Shown here piece by piece: positions 1-6,957 of a stretch of 9,187 nucleotides of DNA. Each line of letters starts with the position of its first letter. The first letter of the stretch is position 1. The notes beneath the pieces are model-generated. The model was not told where the DNA came from. It made no database searches and saw only the letters and a list, made by a program, of their open reading frames with translations. This stretch comes from Nitrospiraceae bacterium (GTDB lineage: Bacteria; Nitrospirota; Thermodesulfovibrionia; Thermodesulfovibrionales; Dissulfurispiraceae). The translations under genes were made by a program, and so were the position numbers. The stretch lies in NCBI GenBank assembly GCA_003170655.1, contig PMYY01000066.1:1-9187 (forward strand), in the 5' to 3' direction.

Positions 1-66
1 TGCCTGCGAGGGCCTGTTATCTGTGTCTACGTGTCCACACTCTGAGCATTGCTGGCAAAGAGAATC

Positions 67-97
67 TTGACAGCAGCAGCGCATCGTCAACGATATT
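67..97 (+). promoter_or_regulatory. Weak candidate sigma70 promoter upstream of acr3
   Basis: A perfect TTGACA box lies at 67-72, and a GATATT box matching the -10 consensus at 4 of 6 positions lies at 92-97. The spacing of 19 bp is longer than ideal. It lies about 150 bp before the arsenite permease start. The rest of 1-243 shows no recognisable gene. Frame 2 is open from the window edge to a TGA at 68-70 and frame 3 to a TAA near 140, so the tail of an upstream gene is possible but I cannot identify one. Confidence 0.2.
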
Positions 98-243
98 AAC
101 TAAGAAAACGAAAAGCGTCGGAGACTGCGGATGCTTAAGATAATGTGTGACAGGCATTCTTGCCGGAGTCGGAGTACTGAATTCATAAGGCGCGTTCGCG
201 ATGAGATAAAAGAACTAATAACTGGCTTTATGGGAGATGTCAA

Positions 244-1320
244 ATGAGGACCGTCACAAAAAAGTTATCCTTTCTTGACCGCTATCTTACTGTCTGGATA
301 TTTGCGGCAATGGCTTTGGGGGTCGGCCTTGGCTATTTTGTGCCGGGGGTAGAGGGTCTGATCAACAGTTTTCAGGTAGGTACGACCAACATTCCCATTG
401 CCATCGGCCTCATTCTTATGATGTATCCGCCCCTCGCAAAGGTGAAGTACGAGGAGTTAAGAGAGGTCTTCAAAAACAAAAAAGTTCTTGGGCTTTCCCT
501 CATTCAGAACTGGATTATCGGGCCGATACTGATGTTCCTGCTGGCAATTATCTTTCTTCAGGATTATCCGGAATATATGGTAGGCCTCATTATGATCGGG
601 CTGGCCCGATGCATTGCCATGGTCATTGTTTGGAACGATCTGGCGTGCGGAGATCCGGAGTATGCTGCCGGACTGGTAGCCTTCAATTCGATCTTTCAGG
701 TAGTCTTCTTCTCGGTCTATGCCTATATATTCATCACGATCCTACCGGCGTGGTTCGGACTCAAAGGAGCGGTTGTACATGTAACAATCGGCCAGATAGC
801 TGAAAGTGTCTTCATATACCTTGGAATTCCTTTCCTGGCTGGGATGCTGACCCGGTTCAGCCTGCTCAAAATTAAGAATCGCCAATGGTACGAACACGAA
901 TTCATCCTGAGAGTAAGCCCGCTTACTCTTGTCTTCCTTCTATTTACCATCCTTGTGATGTTTTCCTTGAAGGGGAATTATATAGTCAGATTGCCGATGG
1001 ATGTGATTCACATTGCAATACCATTACTGATCTATTTTGTAGTAATGTTTCTCGTTTCGTTCTATCTTGGCAGAAAGATAGGAGCAGATTATGCCAAGAC
1101 CGCTACGCTTTCATTCACTGCTGCAAGCAATAATTTCGAATTGGCCATAGCAGTCGCCGTAGCTGTCTTCGGGATAAACTCTGGCGCTGCATTTGCTGCA
1201 GTCATCGGGCCTCTTGTCGAGGTGCCGGCCTTAATCGGATTGGTGAACGTTGCCCTCTATTTTCAGAGGAAATATTTTTCGGACCGATATTGCAAGGTGG
1301 CTGAGGTAAAGCCGCGTTAG
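244..1320 (+). CDS. acr3: ACR3-family arsenite efflux permease
   Basis: This is an inner-membrane carrier expected to extrude arsenite (possibly antimonite) using the proton-motive force. The 358-residue product is about the usual length for bacterial ACR3 and is hydrophobic throughout, compatible with ten membrane segments. Two family hallmarks are visible. One is a cysteine in the fourth segment (Cys123, in GLARCIAMVIVWNDLA). The other is a glutamate in the ninth-segment motif ASNNFELAIAVA (Glu299). These correspond to the Cys and Glu known to be essential in studied ACR3 proteins. The ATG at 244 is preceded by GGGAG at 232-236 with 7-nt spacing. No ArsR repressor or ArsC reductase is in the window, so the regulator is unknown. 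The gene lies upstream of, but probably not in one operon with, the molybdoenzyme genes. The family call is firm; exact ion preference is inferred. Confidence 0.93.
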   Translation: MRTVTKKLSFLDRYLTVWIFAAMALGVGLGYFVPGVEGLINSFQVGTTNIPIAIGLILMMYPPLAKVKYEELREVFKNKKVLGLSLIQNWIIGPILMFLLAIIFLQDYPEYMVGLIMIGLARCIAMVIVWNDLACGDPEYAAGLVAFNSIFQVVFFSVYAYIFITILPAWFGLKGAVVHVTIGQIAESVFIYLGIPFLAGMLTRFSLLKIKNRQWYEHEFILRVSPLTLVFLLFTILVMFSLKGNYIVRLPMDVIHIAIPLLIYFVVMFLVSFYLGRKIGADYAKTATLSFTAASNNFELAIAVAVAVFGINSGAAFAAVIGPLVEVPALIGLVNVALYFQRKYFSDRYCKVAEVKPR

Positions 1321-1621
1321 TAATATGTGATAATACTGATTCCGACAGGGGATGTTGAATGCTGAAGTAGATTCTGCACCAGATTTAAAGTGGCCAAACA
1401 GTGGCACTTTATTCTTGGACAGCTACCTGATTTGCTTGCTCAGGCGCTGGCATGGCATAATGCCGAGCGTGTTTACGGGGTGCCGCGTTAGCATCGCAAT
1501 GGCGGTGTTAAAGAATTTATTTTTATACTCGATGCAATTAATCATCGGAACATAACCAAGTTATATGTGCCTATAGCATAAGTGAGTTATGTGAATACAA
1601 AAGGGAGTTATTACTGTAATC
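1321..1621. other. Intergenic region between acr3 and tauE-like gene
   Basis: No convincing intact gene lies here. One frame is open from 1366 to a TAG at 1489-1491 and continues after it to a TAA at 1579-1581. Its translation includes a stretch, ALAWHNAERVYGVPR, that faintly resembles the C-terminal region of integrase-type transposases and may be a decayed remnant. The last 70 bp contain small inverted repeats: ATAAC-caa-GTTAT at 1552-1564 and CATAA-gtgag-TTATG at 1577-1591, just before the downstream gene. I see no strong terminator for acr3. Confidence 0.4.
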
Positions 1622-2635
1622 ATGGAATATAATGCTTCAGCATCGGGGCTGTTCAATCGGATCAAGCAGGTCTGTGGGTCCCATACGGTCATGGTATGTT
1701 TATTTGCTTTCGTTTTGACCGTAATGATGTTTGTTTCCATGGTCTTCGTTTCGCCTGAAGTGGTAATGGCCGCGGAGAGCGGCGTCAAATCCGTCCTGCC
1801 GTGGTGGGCATGGCCTTTCATACTATTTATAGTGACGTTCATTCTCGGCATCGTGGCAGTTCTCGGCGGCGTCGGAAGCGGCGTTTTATTCGTGCCTATT
1901 ATAGCAGGATTCTTTCCTTTCCATCTTGATTTTGTCAGGGGGGCTGGACTTCTCGTGGCACTTGCAGGAGCCCTAGCAACCGGCCCCGCTCTCCTTAAGA
2001 AAGGATTGGCAGATTTAAGGCTCTCCTTGCCACTTGCTGTTATCGCCTCGGCCTGTGCCATTATGGGCGCTATGATTGGCGTGGCCCTTCCGACGAATGT
2101 CGTCCAGATATCACTTGGGGCCACGATACTGTGTATCGTCGTGATTATGCTTCTGGCGAAAAAGTCCGAATATCCTGAAGTGAAACAGGCCTGTGCATTG
2201 TCCACCGCACTGAGGATAAACGGCATATACCATGAGGTCTCAACAGGGCAAAGCATCAACTGGCAGGTCCACAGGACGGCCCAGGGCCTTGCAACATTTG
2301 TAATAATCGGCGTTATGACCGGTATGTTCGGGCTCGGTGCCGATTGGGCAAATGTACCGGTGCTCAACCTGATGATGGGAGCTCCGCTGAAGGTCTCCGT
2401 CGCCACGAGTAAGTTTCTCCTGTCGATCACCAATACTTCGGCAGCTTGGATCTATATTAACAACGGCGCAGCCATGCCGATGGTTGTCGTGCCCTCGATA
2501 ATAGGTATTATGCTTGGGTCGATCGTAGGGGTGAGAATCCTCGCAAGAACAAGGCCTGTAGCGTTCAAGTATATAGTAATCGTCATGCTCCTTTTTGCTG
2601 GCGGCAGGGTCCTACTTAAAGGTCTCGGCATATAA
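1622..2635 (+). CDS. TauE/SafE-family membrane anion exporter
   Basis: This is a polytopic inner-membrane protein of the TauE/SafE family (COG0730), whose characterised members export sulfite, sulfoacetate or related anions. The 337 residues show the family's two-repeat layout. The first repeat carries GGVGSGVLFVPII (residues 82-94). The second carries GLGADWANVPVLNLMMG (residues 237-253) followed by KVSVATSKF. An N-terminal hydrophobic segment at about residues 22-42 is followed by a possible cleavage region near VVMA-AES, so an extra N-terminal membrane segment or a signal peptide is present. A polar loop at residues 180-220 separates the halves. The ATG at 1622 sits 15 nt after a GGGAG, which is long; no better start is visible. 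A role in disposing of a sulfur oxyanion linked to the downstream enzyme is inferred from position only. The substrate is unknown. Confidence 0.85.
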   Translation: MEYNASASGLFNRIKQVCGSHTVMVCLFAFVLTVMMFVSMVFVSPEVVMAAESGVKSVLPWWAWPFILFIVTFILGIVAVLGGVGSGVLFVPIIAGFFPFHLDFVRGAGLLVALAGALATGPALLKKGLADLRLSLPLAVIASACAIMGAMIGVALPTNVVQISLGATILCIVVIMLLAKKSEYPEVKQACALSTALRINGIYHEVSTGQSINWQVHRTAQGLATFVIIGVMTGMFGLGADWANVPVLNLMMGAPLKVSVATSKFLLSITNTSAAWIYINNGAAMPMVVVPSIIGIMLGSIVGVRILARTRPVAFKYIVIVMLLFAGGRVLLKGLGI

Positions 2636-2641
2636 GAAGAA

Positions 2642-2663
2642 CCCCCGGGTTTTAACTCTGGGG
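2642..2663 (+). terminator. Imperfect GC-rich stem-loop after tauE-like gene
   Basis: CCCC at 2642-2645 can pair with GGGG at 2660-2663. After one mismatch, GGGT at 2647-2650 pairs with ACTC at 2655-2658 (one G-U), leaving the loop TTTA. It starts 6 nt after the tauE-like stop codon, as an end-of-gene structure would. There is no following T-run, so it is at best a weak or factor-dependent terminator. Confidence 0.3.
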
Positions 2664-2701
2664 AGGTCCAGTTAAAGACGTCTATCACATCCTTCATTGC
2701 A

Positions 2702-2730
2702 TTGCAAACCTCCAAGAATCATCGTATAAT
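2702..2730 (+). promoter_or_regulatory. Sigma70-like promoter of the molybdoenzyme operon
   Basis: TTGCAA at 2702-2707 (4 of 6 to the -35 consensus) and a perfect TATAAT at 2725-2730 are separated by exactly 17 bp. Transcription would begin near 2737, giving a leader of roughly 240 nt before the cytochrome gene. This is the best promoter match I see in the window and it precedes a run of closely spaced genes. The long leader contains the inverted repeat at 2829-2860. Confidence 0.55.
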
Positions 2731-2828
2731 CTTTCATATATTTATCTATACCAAAATAATCCGTATATTACCGTGGAAAAGGATTCAATGCAGGAAGAGG
2801 AGATCAATTACAAGTGCGGTAACGAGGA

Positions 2829-2860
2829 TTTAACACATATATAAAAGTATATGTGTTAAA
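2829..2860. promoter_or_regulatory. Perfect 13-bp inverted repeat (operator or leader hairpin)
   Basis: The arm TTTAACACATATA at 2829-2841 is followed by a 6-nt spacer (2842-2847) and its exact reverse complement at 2848-2860. The next bases are an A-run on the plus strand, and neither strand has a T-tract after the stem, so it is not a canonical intrinsic terminator. It lies 116 bp before the cytochrome start and downstream of the predicted promoter. It could be an operator for a dimeric regulator or an RNA hairpin in the leader. The binding factor is not identifiable from sequence. Confidence 0.6.
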
Positions 2861-2976
2861 AAATACTATCTGCAGCGTATGAGGATGAACACAACAGCGT
2901 TAGATGCATTCAGGCATGTCAACGCCATGGGAGCAAAGGTTCTGTCCAAAGTAGCAATACATAAAAGGAGGAGATC

Positions 2977-3330
2977 ATGCTTAATACCTTGGTTATTTTT
3001 CTGGTACTAATGCTTTCCACAAGCGCGGTCGCGTTAGAGCAGAACCTTATAGACCTTCATAAGAGCGCGGCCAAACTGAGCAACCAGGAATGTTTGAACT
3101 GTCATGCAAAGGTCCTCGAGGAAGATTCACTCAACAAGGAGTACAAGATGTTTCACCGGGTCCACCTCGAATCTAACCTCGCAACGCCTAAGCAGTGCAC
3201 AGACTGTCATCAATCTGTCGATCTGAGGGAAAGTTCTGCAGCCTCATTAAGGAAAGAGGTTGACCCTCAAATCTGCGCGGGCTGCCACAGCGGCGGTGTG
3301 AATGGAGCATGGAATCTATTTGCAAAGTAA
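2977..3330 (+). CDS. Small periplasmic triheme cytochrome c
   Basis: This 117-residue exported electron carrier has three CxxCH heme-attachment motifs: CLNCH (39-43), CTDCH (74-78) and CAGCH (100-104). Exactly three further histidines are present (His28, His60 and His63, the last two as HRVH), enough for bis-histidine ligation of all three hemes. Residues 1-19 form a hydrophobic signal peptide with a plausible cleavage site after AVA. The ATG at 2977 has a strong AGGAGG at 2966-2971, 5 nt upstream. It is the first gene of the operon and stops 11 bp before the catalytic subunit start. It therefore probably exchanges electrons with that enzyme in the periplasm. If the signal is not cleaved it could act as a membrane anchor. 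No close named homologue is recognised. Confidence 0.88.
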   Translation: MLNTLVIFLVLMLSTSAVALEQNLIDLHKSAAKLSNQECLNCHAKVLEEDSLNKEYKMFHRVHLESNLATPKQCTDCHQSVDLRESSAASLRKEVDPQICAGCHSGGVNGAWNLFAK

Positions 3331-3336
3331 AGGAGG
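3331..3336 (+). promoter_or_regulatory. Ribosome binding site that fixes the catalytic subunit start
   Basis: A consensus AGGAGG directly follows the cytochrome stop codon and lies 5 nt before ATG 3342. It supports that start over an in-frame ATG at 3309, which lies inside the cytochrome gene and has no such site. Confidence 0.85.
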
Positions 3337-3341
3337 ACCAA

Positions 3342-5672
3342 ATGAGCGAAAATAGAATGATAACAGAAGACGAAAAAGATATTTTTGAAAAAGCTACGGG
3401 AAAAGAATTTACCAGGCGGTCATTCCTTAAATGGTCATCAGCCCTTGCAGGGGTGGCCATTGCGAGCGGACTCTTGTGGGATGACAAACTCGGCCTCTTC
3501 AGAGAGGCGGCGGCTGAGGAGAAATTGGCAGCCAAAGGCAAGTGGATATATACGACGTGCCATATGTGCGGAGGGACGTCCGGGATTAAAGTGCACGTGG
3601 TCGACGGCAGGGTCGTCAAAATAGAGCCCAGCGAGTTCAACCCTATCGGGGTGGCGAATATCTCGACGGATTACGCGGAAAAAAAGGCGCTGGGCGGAAG
3701 GCTCTGCGCAAAGGGCAATGCCGGAACGAGGGCGCTTTACGATCCAGACAGACTGAAAACACCTATGAAGAGAGTGGGACCCAGAGGGTCTGGTAAGTGG
3801 AAAGCCATTTCTTGGGAAGAAGCCCTCGATGACGTCTCAAAGAACCTGTTAAGCGTCCGGGAGAAATACGGACCCGAAGCGATGTTTTGGTGCACGGAGG
3901 ACTCCTCGTTCACTGACATGCAGTCGGATTTCAACATGCTTTACGGTTCTCCGAACTTCTCGATGCATTCGAATACATGCGATGTTGCAAGAAAGGCCTC
4001 CTTTAAGCTGGTGATGGGTGATGACAGACCACTCCCCGATTTCGCCAATACGAAGTATGCTCTTGTCTTCGGCTGGAACCTTCTTGCCGCCACAAAGTGG
4101 GCCCATCTTCCGGGGATCTGGAACTGGGGCAGAGCAAAGGGTGCAAAGATGGTCTACGTCGATCCCTTCTATAACCAGACTGCGGCAAAGGCCGATGAAT
4201 GGGTTCCCATCAGACCTGGCACGGACGGAGCATTTGCTCTTGCTTTGGGGCATGAGATAGTGAAAAACGGCTGGCACGACCAGGAGTTTATAAATAATTA
4301 TACGATCGGCTTCGACAAGTATGCAGAGTTTGTGAAAGATAAAACCCCTGAATGGGCCGAGAAGATTACGTCGGTACCTGCCGAAACAACTCGAAGAATA
4401 GCAAAGGAGCTTGCTGCTACAAAACCCACGCTTGTAGACGTATGGAGCGGTCCCGGGCACCACACAAATGCTACGGATGGCGGAAGGGCGATAGCGATGC
4501 TACCCGCGCTTTTGGGACAGTACGACAAGCCCGGCACAATGGTGAGCAGGGAGGCCAAGGGAGGCAAGCGCAGGGCATTCAACATAGACAAACCTAAGGC
4601 AGCGAGGATTGACGGTCTTGGGACAAAGTATCCTTTCGCTCATTCGTCAGGGATATACACCGAAACAAGGGACGCCATGATTTCCGGCCAGCCTTACCAG
4701 CTCAGAGCAGGCGTCTTCATGTTCCAGAATTTCATTATGTCGGTACCCAACACCAAGAAAAACGTTGAGGCGATCAAGAAACTCGAATACGTCGTTGTCC
4801 TGGATACGATGATGAGCGAACTAGCGGAGCTTGCGGATATCGTGATACCGGGCAGCCATTACCTGGAAAGATGGGAGATACATGGAAACTGGGTTACCTT
4901 CCCCGCAACATCCATCAGACAGCCTGTAGTCAAGTCGGTAATAAACGGAATGACTGAGCAGGAGTTCATCCTTGCCCTGGCAAATAAGATGTGGCTTAAA
5001 GACAAGGACGGCAAGACCCTGCCCGATACTTATCCTGAATACATGTCCGACCAGCTCAAAAACGGACCCATAGGAAAGACATTGGATGAAATACTGGCCC
5101 TTCCTGGAGCCGTATTTATAGGTGGCGAGACGCATTATGAAAAATATAAAGAAAAAGGGTTTGCAACGCCGTCGAAGAAGATCGAGTTCTATTCGGAACA
5201 GATGGCAAAGAAGGGGCTAAATCCCTTGCCTGACTATGTTGAGCCGATCTACAATCCAACCCCTGATTTTCCTCTTTATCTCATCAACTATAAGCAGGCC
5301 GAACACACCCATTCAAGAACATTTAACAACGACTGGCTAATGGAGATGAAGCCTGATAACCCACTTGTCATGAATTCGGCCACCGCTGCCAAGCTCGGAC
5401 TTAAGGACGGTGACCCCATCTGGATAGAATCTCCTTATGCCAAGGCAAAGGGAACCGTGCAGGTAACGGAAAGAATTCATCCGGAGGTAGTCGCGCTCCA
5501 TCATGGATATGGACATTCGGGTTTCGGAAAGATAGCAAGAGGCTCAATGAACAAGATCAACAAGTGGTCTCCCGAAGGTACCGCGGATGGACAATTCCTT
5601 GCGGGTGTGTCTGAAAAAACTTCGGGCATGGCTGTTCATAAAGAAATCGGTGTCAAGGTAACAAGGGCATAG
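3342..5672 (+). CDS. Tat-exported molybdopterin oxidoreductase, PsrA/PhsA/ArrA branch
   Basis: This is the catalytic subunit of a periplasmic DMSO-reductase-superfamily enzyme of 776 residues, close to PsrA/PhsA and shorter than typical ArrA or ArxA. TRRSFLK at residues 24-30 plus a hydrophobic stretch to about 46 form a twin-arginine signal. The N-terminal FeS motif reads Cys73-x2-Cys76-x3-Ser80 with GRLCAKG supplying Cys122. Serine thus occupies the usual third-cysteine position, and the fourth ligand is 41 residues further on. The stretch GSPNFSMHSNTCDVARKA (202-219) places Cys213 where polysulfide reductase and ArrA carry the Mo-ligating cysteine. VLDTMMSELAELADIVIP (486-503) and the C-terminal domain from about 640 are typical of molybdopterin-guanine-dinucleotide binding. 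The FeS subunit follows 11 bp downstream. Reduction of polysulfide, thiosulfate, arsenate or another oxyanion, or the reverse oxidation, are all possible. Superfamily and location are firm; substrate is unknown. Confidence 0.9.
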   Translation: MSENRMITEDEKDIFEKATGKEFTRRSFLKWSSALAGVAIASGLLWDDKLGLFREAAAEEKLAAKGKWIYTTCHMCGGTSGIKVHVVDGRVVKIEPSEFNPIGVANISTDYAEKKALGGRLCAKGNAGTRALYDPDRLKTPMKRVGPRGSGKWKAISWEEALDDVSKNLLSVREKYGPEAMFWCTEDSSFTDMQSDFNMLYGSPNFSMHSNTCDVARKASFKLVMGDDRPLPDFANTKYALVFGWNLLAATKWAHLPGIWNWGRAKGAKMVYVDPFYNQTAAKADEWVPIRPGTDGAFALALGHEIVKNGWHDQEFINNYTIGFDKYAEFVKDKTPEWAEKITSVPAETTRRIAKELAATKPTLVDVWSGPGHHTNATDGGRAIAMLPALLGQYDKPGTMVSREAKGGKRRAFNIDKPKAARIDGLGTKYPFAHSSGIYTETRDAMISGQPYQLRAGVFMFQNFIMSVPNTKKNVEAIKKLEYVVVLDTMMSELAELADIVIPGSHYLERWEIHGNWVTFPATSIRQPVVKSVINGMTEQEFILALANKMWLKDKDGKTLPDTYPEYMSDQLKNGPIGKTLDEILALPGAVFIGGETHYEKYKEKGFATPSKKIEFYSEQMAKKGLNPLPDYVEPIYNPTPDFPLYLINYKQAEHTHSRTFNNDWLMEMKPDNPLVMNSATAAKLGLKDGDPIWIESPYAKAKGTVQVTERIHPEVVALHHGYGHSGFGKIARGSMNKINKWSPEGTADGQFLAGVSEKTSGMAVHKEIGVKVTRA

Positions 5673-5683
5673 AGGAGGGACAA

Positions 5684-6274
5684 ATGGCGAAGAACCCAAA
5701 ACAAATGACATGGCTCTACAATGAAAATAATTGCATCGCGTGCAGGGGCTGCGAGTCGGGCTGCAAGCAGGAATTCGACCTCCCCGTCGGCATCAGACGA
5801 AGGAGGGTCATTATACAGGAAGCGGGGAAATATCCGAACCCCGAAGTGAGATACCTTTCAGTTTCCTGCAATCACTGCGAGGAACCGTCGTGTCTGAAAG
5901 CTTGTCCAGTGGGGGCATACTCCAAGGAAGAGGAATTCGGCGTCGTTCTTCATGATAAGAACAAATGCATCGGATGCAAGCGCTGCATAGCGGCATGTCC
6001 ATACGGCGCACCTCAGTTCAATGAAAAGGAAAAGAAGGTCGACAAATGTGATTTCTGCATACACAGATTGAAGGTAGGACTTCCACCGGCGTGCGTAAGG
6101 ACTTGCATGGGATACGCCCTTTCAAACGGCAGTCTTCCCGATGTCGAAGCCGGAAATGCCTTCCCCGATCCCGTCTTCAAAACAATAGTACAGGACAGGC
6201 TGCCGCATTTCGCCGATCCCAAACTGACCATACCGTCAATAAGGTTCGTAGAGGCAAAGAACATAAAGAAGTAG
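5684..6274 (+). CDS. Four-[4Fe-4S] ferredoxin-type electron transfer subunit (DmsB/PsrB family)
   Basis: This 196-residue subunit relays electrons between the molybdenum subunit and its redox partner. Sixteen cysteines fall in four groups of the DmsB/PsrB/PhsB pattern: Cys17, 20, 23, 27; Cys62, 65, 70, 74; Cys95, 98, 101, 105; and Cys122, 125, 137, 141. These suit four [4Fe-4S] clusters. There is no signal peptide, so it is expected to be carried out by the Tat signal of the catalytic subunit, as known for this family. AGGAGG at 5673-5678 precedes ATG 5684 by 5 nt. The C-terminal 50 residues lack cysteines and resemble the short tail of PsrB/PhsB-type proteins. No NrfD/PsrC membrane subunit follows, which is unusual for the family. 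Confidence 0.92.
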   Translation: MAKNPKQMTWLYNENNCIACRGCESGCKQEFDLPVGIRRRRVIIQEAGKYPNPEVRYLSVSCNHCEEPSCLKACPVGAYSKEEEFGVVLHDKNKCIGCKRCIAACPYGAPQFNEKEKKVDKCDFCIHRLKVGLPPACVRTCMGYALSNGSLPDVEAGNAFPDPVFKTIVQDRLPHFADPKLTIPSIRFVEAKNIKK

Positions 6275-6291
6275 GCTTTTGACCAGATATC

Positions 6292-6319
6292 GCAGGGGCA
6301 CCACGTGGGTGGCCCCTGC
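6292..6319 (+). repeat. GC-rich intercistronic stem-loop
   Basis: GCAGGGGC at 6292-6299 pairs perfectly with GCCCCTGC at 6312-6319. Inside it, ACC can pair with GGT with one bulged G. It is the only strong hairpin between operon genes and lies 17 nt after the FeS subunit stop. There is no T-tract after it, so complete termination is unlikely. It could stabilise the upstream mRNA or lower expression of the downstream maturation genes relative to the enzyme subunits. Confidence 0.55.
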
Positions 6320-6348
6320 ACAAAGATTCCTGTGAGGAGTTCCAATTA

Positions 6349-6957
6349 ATGCAGAAAGCTACGATGACGGACAACGAACTGATAGAAGCGTGCGGACTTT
6401 TGGGAAGCATGTATCTATGTAAACCAGACAGAGAGACGTTGGATAGCTGGAGAGCGTTGTTATCAGAAGCCGTCCCTGATATATTATCAGACTTGAAGGA
6501 TGCCTTGGAGAAAATAGACATGGCATCAGACAGTGAGCTGGAAGATTTGTTATGGGAATACACCAGACTATTTATAGGTCCTTACAAGTTGCCATGTCCT
6601 CCATGGGAGTCGGTTTATACGTCACCGAAAAGACTCATGATGCAGGAAGCATACGACGAAGTTAGAGACTATTACAACAAAGCCGGATTGACCGTCAACA
6701 ATCAGGGCATCATGGCTGATCACCTTGGCGCGGAACTTAACTTCCTCGCCGTTGTTCTTCAGAAGGCGCATAGTGACCCTAAAAAAGAACAATACTATCG
6801 AGACCTGATAGAAGGGTTTCTTGATGAGCATGTTATAAAATGGATTCCGCAATTTGCTCGAGACATGGAAGATGCTGCTGATCTTTTGTTTTATAAAACA
6901 TTGGCAAGAGTGACTCGGTCTATGATCGACCTGATTGAGAGAGGACAAGATGAATAA
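6349..6957 (+). CDS. TorD/DmsD-family molybdoenzyme maturation chaperone
   Basis: This cytoplasmic, all-helical chaperone of 202 residues is expected to bind the Tat signal of the catalytic subunit, keep the apoenzyme ready for cofactor insertion and delay export. Family signs are the block at residues 70-90 (EYTRLFIGP then PCPPWESVY), DHLGAELNFLA at 124-134, and the C-terminal FLDEHVIKWIPQF at 157-169 with His161, Trp165 and Pro167. ATG 6349 follows GAGGAG at 6334-6339 by 9 nt; ATG 6364 is a weaker alternative. The gene comes 74 bp after the FeS subunit, separated by a stem-loop, and overlaps the next gene by 8 bp, implying translational coupling. It is probably specific to this operon's enzyme. 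Confidence 0.88.
   Translation: MQKATMTDNELIEACGLLGSMYLCKPDRETLDSWRALLSEAVPDILSDLKDALEKIDMASDSELEDLLWEYTRLFIGPYKLPCPPWESVYTSPKRLMMQEAYDEVRDYYNKAGLTVNNQGIMADHLGAELNFLAVVLQKAHSDPKKEQYYRDLIEGFLDEHVIKWIPQFARDMEDAADLLFYKTLARVTRSMIDLIERGQDE
6939..6944 (+). promoter_or_regulatory. Ribosome binding site for the FmdE-family gene
   Basis: GAGAGG within the end of the chaperone gene lies 5 nt before ATG 6950. It supports this start over the in-frame TTG at 6935, giving an 8-bp overlap with the chaperone. Confidence 0.6.

Larger units (their letters stand above)
2636..2976. other. 341-bp regulatory interval before the respiratory operon
   Basis: This gap holds the stem-loop at 2642-2663, the promoter at 2702-2730 and the inverted repeat at 2829-2860. 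Two short open frames are also present. One is an 18-codon frame from ATG 2788 with an AAGGA upstream, whose stop falls in the loop of the inverted repeat. The other is a 43-codon frame from ATG 2879 that runs into the cytochrome gene in another frame. Neither has recognisable similarity. No RNA gene or known riboswitch fold was recognised. Confidence 0.5.

Noticed and set aside
1402..1420. TGGCAC followed by TTGG, resembling a sigma54 -24/-12 promoter
   Set aside because: The GC dinucleotide of the -12 element is not at the required 10-bp distance from the GG of the -24 element.
1352..1555. 67-codon plus-strand frame between the transporters
   Set aside because: It has no good ribosome binding site and no recognisable domain, and the competing frame looks more protein-like. 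It is not called as a gene.
1561..2433. 290-codon open frame on the minus strand
   Set aside because: It lies antisense to the well-supported TauE/SafE gene, and its translation is low-complexity and unlike any family I recognise. It is a codon-bias shadow.
2879..3010. 43-codon frame overlapping the cytochrome start
   Set aside because: It has no ribosome binding site and no similarity I can recognise, and it overlaps a firmly supported gene in another frame.
3309..3341. Upstream in-frame start adding 11 residues to the catalytic subunit
   Set aside because: It lies within the cytochrome gene without a ribosome binding site, whereas ATG 3342 has a consensus AGGAGG 5 nt upstream and places the twin-arginine motif at a normal distance.
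3849..4463. 204-codon minus-strand frame
   Set aside because: It is antisense to the conserved core of the molybdopterin subunit, with no start signal or family features.
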